From positions 1-64,000 of the forward strand of contig SVTY01000010.1 of the NCBI GenBank assembly GCA_015063535.1: DNA of 64,000 bases. Reading direction: 5' to 3'. Source of the DNA: Oscillospiraceae bacterium. GTDB lineage: Bacteria > Bacillota > Clostridia > Oscillospirales > CAG-272. Of this stretch, positions 60,397 through 64,000 are shown one piece after another. The translations under genes and the position numbers were made by a program. The number at the start of each line of letters is the position of its first letter. Position 1 is the first letter of the stretch. The notes below the pieces were generated by a model. It worked only from the letters and a program-made list of their open reading frames with translations, made no database searches and was not told the DNA's origin.

Positions 60397-61431
60397 ATGA
60401 GAATCTATTTGTTACCCAAAGAAGGACAGTTTTACAAGGCGAATCTGCATACCCACACCACGGTTTCCGACGGAGCTTGGACGCCGGAGGAGGTAAAAAA
60501 ACAATATAAGGAGCGGGGCTATTCCATTATCGCCTTTACCGATCATGATGTGATGATCGACCATTCCGATTTGGCTGAAGAGAATTTTTTGCCCCTTCGA
60601 GGCTATGAGCTGGAGGTAGGTGAGATACAGGACATTCCCAAGGAGGAACGGGTCAGAGATTCCAAAACCTGTCATATGTGTTTCATTGCGCTGGAACCCG
60701 ACAATAGGACACAGGTCTGTTGGCACCGTGAAAAATATTTGGGGTGGGGAAATATGCATCAATATGCCGGTCAAATAAAATTTGACGAGAGCTTGCCCGA
60801 TTACGAACGCTTCTATTCCGCCGAGAAGATCAGCGAAATGATGCAGATCGGTCGGAATAACGGATTCTTTGTTACCTACAACCATCCCGCATGGTCGTTG
60901 GAGACGGCGAATGAATACATGAACTATGACGGTATGCATGCCATGGAGATCTGCAATTTTGGTTGCTGGGAGATCGGATATGAGGACTACGTTCCCGGTA
61001 TTTATGACGAGATGCTACGAGGCGGCAAGCGGATCTTTTGCACTGCCACCGACGACAATCACAACAAGGGAGCGAATCCCACGCATGATTCCTTCGGGGG
61101 CTTTACGATGATCAAGGCGGATAAGCTGGAGTACCGCACTGTTACCAAGGCGTTGGAGCGGGGAGACTTTTATGCCTCCATGGGACCCGAAATTTACGAT
61201 CTGTATGTGGAGGACGGAATGATCCATATTACCTGTTCTCCTGCCGTTCGAATCTCTATGAACACGGGCAAGCGTCACGCCAAGGCGGTTTGGGCAGAGC
61301 AGGAAAAGACCTTGTGCGAGGCAACCTTCCCCCTCAGGGAAAACAGTATTTACTTCCGCTTGGATGTGATGGACGAGCGAGGCAGACATGCCAATACCCG
61401 CGCATATTTTCTTGATGAATTGAACGGATAA
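60397..61431 (+). CDS. PHP-domain protein (putative metal-dependent phosphoesterase)
   Basis: 344 residues, with a ribosome site AAAGGAG. PHP motifs: KANLHTHTTVSDG (about 14-26), FTDHDVMID (about 47-55), a central YNHPAWS (about 164-170) and TATDDNHNKG (about 221-230), which supply the His and Asp ligands of a trinuclear metal site. The domain extends through YASMGPEIYDLYVEDG to a C-terminal beta-rich portion, the arrangement seen in PHP proteins often acting on phosphoesters or sugar phosphates. The substrate is unknown. It stands alone, ending at a strong terminator. Confidence 0.85.
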   Translation: MRIYLLPKEGQFYKANLHTHTTVSDGAWTPEEVKKQYKERGYSIIAFTDHDVMIDHSDLAEENFLPLRGYELEVGEIQDIPKEERVRDSKTCHMCFIALEPDNRTQVCWHREKYLGWGNMHQYAGQIKFDESLPDYERFYSAEKISEMMQIGRNNGFFVTYNHPAWSLETANEYMNYDGMHAMEICNFGCWEIGYEDYVPGIYDEMLRGGKRIFCTATDDNHNKGANPTHDSFGGFTMIKADKLEYRTVTKALERGDFYASMGPEIYDLYVEDGMIHITCSPAVRISMNTGKRHAKAVWAEQEKTLCEATFPLRENSIYFRLDVMDERGRHANTRAYFLDELNG

Positions 61432-61468
61432 AAAAAGGAGCTGTTTCCTAGAAACAGCTCCTTTTTTT
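61431..61468. terminator. Bidirectional terminator between the PHP gene and the antiporter gene
   Basis: Arms 61431-61447 and 61451-61467 form a perfect 17-bp stem with a 3-nt loop; A and T runs on both sides allow use by both convergent genes. Confidence 0.9.
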
Positions 61469-61478
61469 ATGGAATTCC

Positions 61479-63134
61479 TTATTTGGAGTAAGCCTTTTTT
61501 GTAACCAGCTTGATAACAAACAGGGTTGCCACGGTCAGCACGATGCCGAGAGGCAGGCAGATCCAGATGTTCTGCACAAATCCGGAGATCAGGAACATCA
61601 CAAAGGAAATAGCAGCCACTGTGACGGCATAGGGCATTTGGGTGGATACGTGATTGATGTGATTGCACTGACCGCCTGCCGAGGACATGATGGTCGTATC
61701 GGAAATGGGCGAGCAGTGGTCACCGCACACAGCACCTGCCAGGCATGCCGACATACCGATGATGAGCAGGGTGGAATCGGCGGGGAAAATGGCGGTAACG
61801 ATGGGAATGAGGATTCCGAAGGTACCCCACGAGGTTCCTGTTGCGAATGCCAATACACAGGCAACAAGGAAGATGATCGCAGGCAGGAAGGAGCCGAGGG
61901 CGGCAGCCTGTCCACTCATTACATTGCCTACAAAGTACTTGGCACCGAGAATGGTAGTCATGTTCTTCAGAGCCGTAGCAAAGGTCAGGATGAGGATCGC
62001 AGGAACCATGGCGATGAAGCCCTGAGGTACGCAATCCATGGATTCCTTAAAGGAAATGAGCCGTCTGCACAGCATGTAAACGATAATCAGAACCAGTGCG
62101 ATCAGACCACCCCAAGGCAAGCCCACGGTAGCATCGGTGTTGGCAAAGGAATCCACGAAGGAAGCACCGTCCAAAATACCGCCTACATACACAAGAGCGA
62201 ATACACAGGATACGATCAAGAATACGATGGGAAGTACAAGGTCGATCACCTTTCCCTTAGAGGAGGGGATCACCTCGGCGGATTCATTCTTATTACCGCA
62301 GGTGTACAGATCATTGTTTTCTATGGCGTTCAGCTCATGGATCCGCATAGAGCCGTAATCAAAGCCCATGAGGGCAAGGGCGATGATAAATACCAAGGTC
62401 AGGATCGAGTAGAAGTTGTAGGGAATGGCGGCAATAAAGAGCTTCAAGCCCTGTCCCTCCTCCGCATAGCTGGCAACAGCGGCTGCCCAACTGGAGATGG
62501 GGGCAATCATACAGATGGGAGCAGCGGTTGCGTCAATGAGATACGCAAGCTTTGCCCGAGAGATTCTCTTGCTGTCGGTAACGGGACGCATGACCGAGCC
62601 CACGGTCAGACAGTTGAAGTAGTCGTCCACAAAAATGAGAACGCCCAAAACGAAGGTAGCAAGCATAGCACCCGCACGGGTCTTGATATGGGTCTTTGCC
62701 CAGTTTCCGAAGGAAGCAGATCCGCCTGCCTTATTGATCAGTGCCACGATGATGCCCAGCTCCACCAAGAAGATGAAGATACCGGCACTTCCCGCTACGG
62801 CGGAGATCAGACCGTCATTGATAACGGCATCCAATGTTCCCGTAAAGGAAAAATCGGAATAGAGCAGCGCACCGGAAAGAATACCGATGAGCAGGGAGCT
62901 GTACACCTCTTTGGTGATCAGTGCCAGTCCAATGGCGATCACGGGAGGGAGCAACGCCCACAGGGTTCCCCGAACATTTGCCTCGCCACCGCAGGTCTCG
63001 CAATCGGCAACGGTACCGTCACAGTCGGGACAGGCAACGGTTCCATTTGCGGCATCGGTAACTCCGGCAACGACCAAGAGTGCCAAAATGACCACAGCTG
63101 CAATGATAAGAGTAATTTTTTTTGCTTTTGACAT
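61479..63134 (-). CDS. NhaC-family Na+/H+ antiporter
   Basis: 551 residues from the ATG at 63134, after AAGGAGG; an in-frame upstream ATG lacks a site and sits near the -10. About 12 membrane helices; LIFVDDYFNCLTVGSVMRPVTD, FATGTSWGTFGILIPIV and CGDHCSPISDTTIMSSAG are typical of the Na_H_antiporter (PF03553) family. After the first helix, a loop at about 33-53 contains four cysteines in CPDC and CETC pairs, which is unusual. The family exchanges sodium for protons, and some members carry organic substrates such as malate or lactate. The exact ion or substrate is not resolved. Confidence 0.88.
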   Translation of the reverse strand: MSKAKKITLIIAAVVILALLVVAGVTDAANGTVACPDCDGTVADCETCGGEANVRGTLWALLPPVIAIGLALITKEVYSSLLIGILSGALLYSDFSFTGTLDAVINDGLISAVAGSAGIFIFLVELGIIVALINKAGGSASFGNWAKTHIKTRAGAMLATFVLGVLIFVDDYFNCLTVGSVMRPVTDSKRISRAKLAYLIDATAAPICMIAPISSWAAAVASYAEEGQGLKLFIAAIPYNFYSILTLVFIIALALMGFDYGSMRIHELNAIENNDLYTCGNKNESAEVIPSSKGKVIDLVLPIVFLIVSCVFALVYVGGILDGASFVDSFANTDATVGLPWGGLIALVLIIVYMLCRRLISFKESMDCVPQGFIAMVPAILILTFATALKNMTTILGAKYFVGNVMSGQAAALGSFLPAIIFLVACVLAFATGTSWGTFGILIPIVTAIFPADSTLLIIGMSACLAGAVCGDHCSPISDTTIMSSAGGQCNHINHVSTQMPYAVTVAAISFVMFLISGFVQNIWICLPLGIVLTVATLFVIKLVTKKAYSK

Positions 63135-63164
63135 GATGTCCTCCTTAAAAATATTGATACTAAA

Positions 63165-63193
63165 ATCATACCACATTTTATCAATATATGCAA
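63165..63193 (-). promoter_or_regulatory. Promoter of the antiporter gene
   Basis: On the minus strand TTGCAT (63188-63193), a 17-nt spacer and TATGAT (63165-63170). Confidence 0.75.
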
Positions 63194-63249
63194 GAGGAAA
63201 TCGAAAAAAATATGAAAAATGTCAAAAAATAACCGAGATTTTTTGCAAT

Positions 63250-63714
63250 TCAGTGCCGTTTGTGTCGAACTGTTTTCTGTCGCTTGGCACCGATCACGGC
63301 ACCGAGCAGGGATATGGGAAGAATGGCGAAGCGCAACAGGCGGGAAATACCGATCGAAAAGGGACGGCTTTGGGGCGGAAGGATCATCCCGAGCAGAGCG
63401 GTGAACAAACATAGGATCAATCCGCAAAGTCCGCCCGACAGCAAGACCTTTCCCCGATTTCGTCGCACGGCGAGCACGCCTCCGACGAGGGCGGACAGAA
63501 AGCGAATGGCAAGCCCCACCGCCGGTATGGGTGAGGTGGGATCCTCAGTGGCAAAGCAGAGTGCTCCACCCAAGGGGATCATCAGACAAGCGAGAAGCAG
63601 AGCAAGCCCTGCGGCGATGGCGCAATTCAAAAATAAGGAAAGAAAGCTGTTGGCGGTGTCGGTGCTTTTTCGTTTGGTGTGCTTTTTGGATGGATGTTCG
63701 GTGTGATGCTCCAT
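63250..63714 (-). CDS. TIGR04086-like small membrane protein
   Basis: 154 residues from the ATG at 63714, which has GAAGGAG 9 nt upstream; the earlier ATG at 63732 overlaps that site. A basic cytoplasmic N-terminus (about 1-22) is followed by four predicted membrane helices: NSFLSLFLNCAIAAGLALLLA, VGLAIRFLSALVGGVLAV, VLLSGGLCGLILCLFTALLGM and LLRFAILPISLLGAVIGA. The layout and the Gly-rich second and third helices fit the TIGR04086 (YrzE-like) family, of unknown function. The assignment is by architecture only. Confidence 0.55.
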   Translation of the reverse strand: MEHHTEHPSKKHTKRKSTDTANSFLSLFLNCAIAAGLALLLACLMIPLGGALCFATEDPTSPIPAVGLAIRFLSALVGGVLAVRRNRGKVLLSGGLCGLILCLFTALLGMILPPQSRPFSIGISRLLRFAILPISLLGAVIGAKRQKTVRHKRH

Positions 63715-63845
63715 AGGGAAGGTCTCCTTCATTCATATTTTGACGATGATCCGTACAGTCGGTCAGTAAACTGTATGAGAGGAAAGGGGAAAATATGAAT
63801 TTTTGATCGTTCACATAAAATTAACAAATAAAATTATTTTTATTC

Positions 63846-63874
63846 TTGAAAAAAAGGAACGAATATGGTAAAAT
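63846..63874 (+). promoter_or_regulatory. Promoter of the gene at the right edge
   Basis: TTGAAA at 63846-63851, a 17-nt spacer and TAAAAT at 63869-63874. Confidence 0.6.
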
Positions 63875-63956
63875 AATGTTAAAATTGGGGTAGAATGGTT
63901 TGCATGGATGCGAATCGGATTTCTTCTCCGCAAATGTACAAAACGGAGGCGATTTT

Positions 63957-64000
63957 ATGGTACAAATTGACGAAAAAGCGAAGGGCTTGTCAAAGGCAAG
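63957..64000 (+). CDS. Start of an unidentified gene, cut by the window edge
   Basis: An ATG at 63957 follows AACGGAGG and a recognisable promoter and opens a frame reading MVQIDEKAKGLSKA to the window end. The 14 visible residues are too few to assign a family. Expression from its own promoter with a leader of about 75 nt is likely. Confidence 0.5.
   Translation, partial: MVQIDEKAKGLSKA

Overview
The window reads as a chromosomal core segment of a spore-forming, DAP-type Gram-positive bacterium of the class Clostridia, most likely an uncultured gut lineage (Oscillospirales or Christensenellales-like). This rests on a Firmicutes-style dcw cluster with a PASTA penicillin-binding protein, ClpC with a MecA adaptor, a SAM-I riboswitch on metK and an FMN riboswitch on ribU, GTP-type PEP carboxykinase, SpoIID-like and LysM/GH18 spore-lysis type proteins, and sigma-A type promoters with 17-nt spacers. 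No rRNA, tRNA, CRISPR array, transposase, integrase or phage gene was seen.

Layout. 1-1378: the tail of one and a complete second uroporphyrinogen-decarboxylase-family gene, then a 20-bp-stem terminator. 1758-14098: division and cell-wall (dcw) operon, a sigma-A promoter and four-repeat MraZ box, then mraZ-rsmH-ftsL-like-ftsI-murE-murF-mraY-ftsW-murG-ftsQ; murD, murC, murB and ftsA are absent from the window. 14099-16070: a repeat-rich island carrying one lipoprotein gene between near-identical 88-bp direct repeats. 16071-18645: two complete ftsZ genes in tandem, each with its own near-identical promoter and terminator. 18666-24307 (minus strand): clpC, a three-gene SpoIID/peptidoglycan-binding operon and mecA. 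24428-30499: Rad3/DinG-type helicase, aminotransferase, radical SAM protein, AEC transporter. 30513-31879 (minus): cysK, rpsT. 32045-39819: rpoB-rpoC, not attached to rplKAJL. 39841-44419: an unrecognised multi-spanning membrane protein, eno (minus) and a LysM-GH18 protein. 44534-46527: pckG. 46677-51310: str operon rpsL-rpsG-fusA-tuf. 51329-54268: FMN riboswitch-ribU, a small-multidrug-export-family protein, SAM-I riboswitch-metK. 54340-57686: small membrane protein, recD2, comF. 57709-61467: orphan mreB, pepD, PHP phosphoesterase-like protein. 61479-63714 (minus): NhaC-family antiporter and a TIGR04086-like membrane protein. A new gene begins at 63957.

The genes make a coherent set of growth functions: lipid II synthesis and septation, translation factors, RNA polymerase, proteolysis control, lower glycolysis and the PEP node, and SAM and flavin supply. 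Nothing clearly qualifies as a new defence or mobile system. The most noteworthy items are the tandem ftsZ pair with duplicated promoters and atypical C-terminal tails, the lipoprotein island between repeats inside the division cluster, the Shine-Dalgarno-sequestering hairpin before a small membrane protein, the multi-cysteine loop in the antiporter, and the lipobox on an export-family protein.
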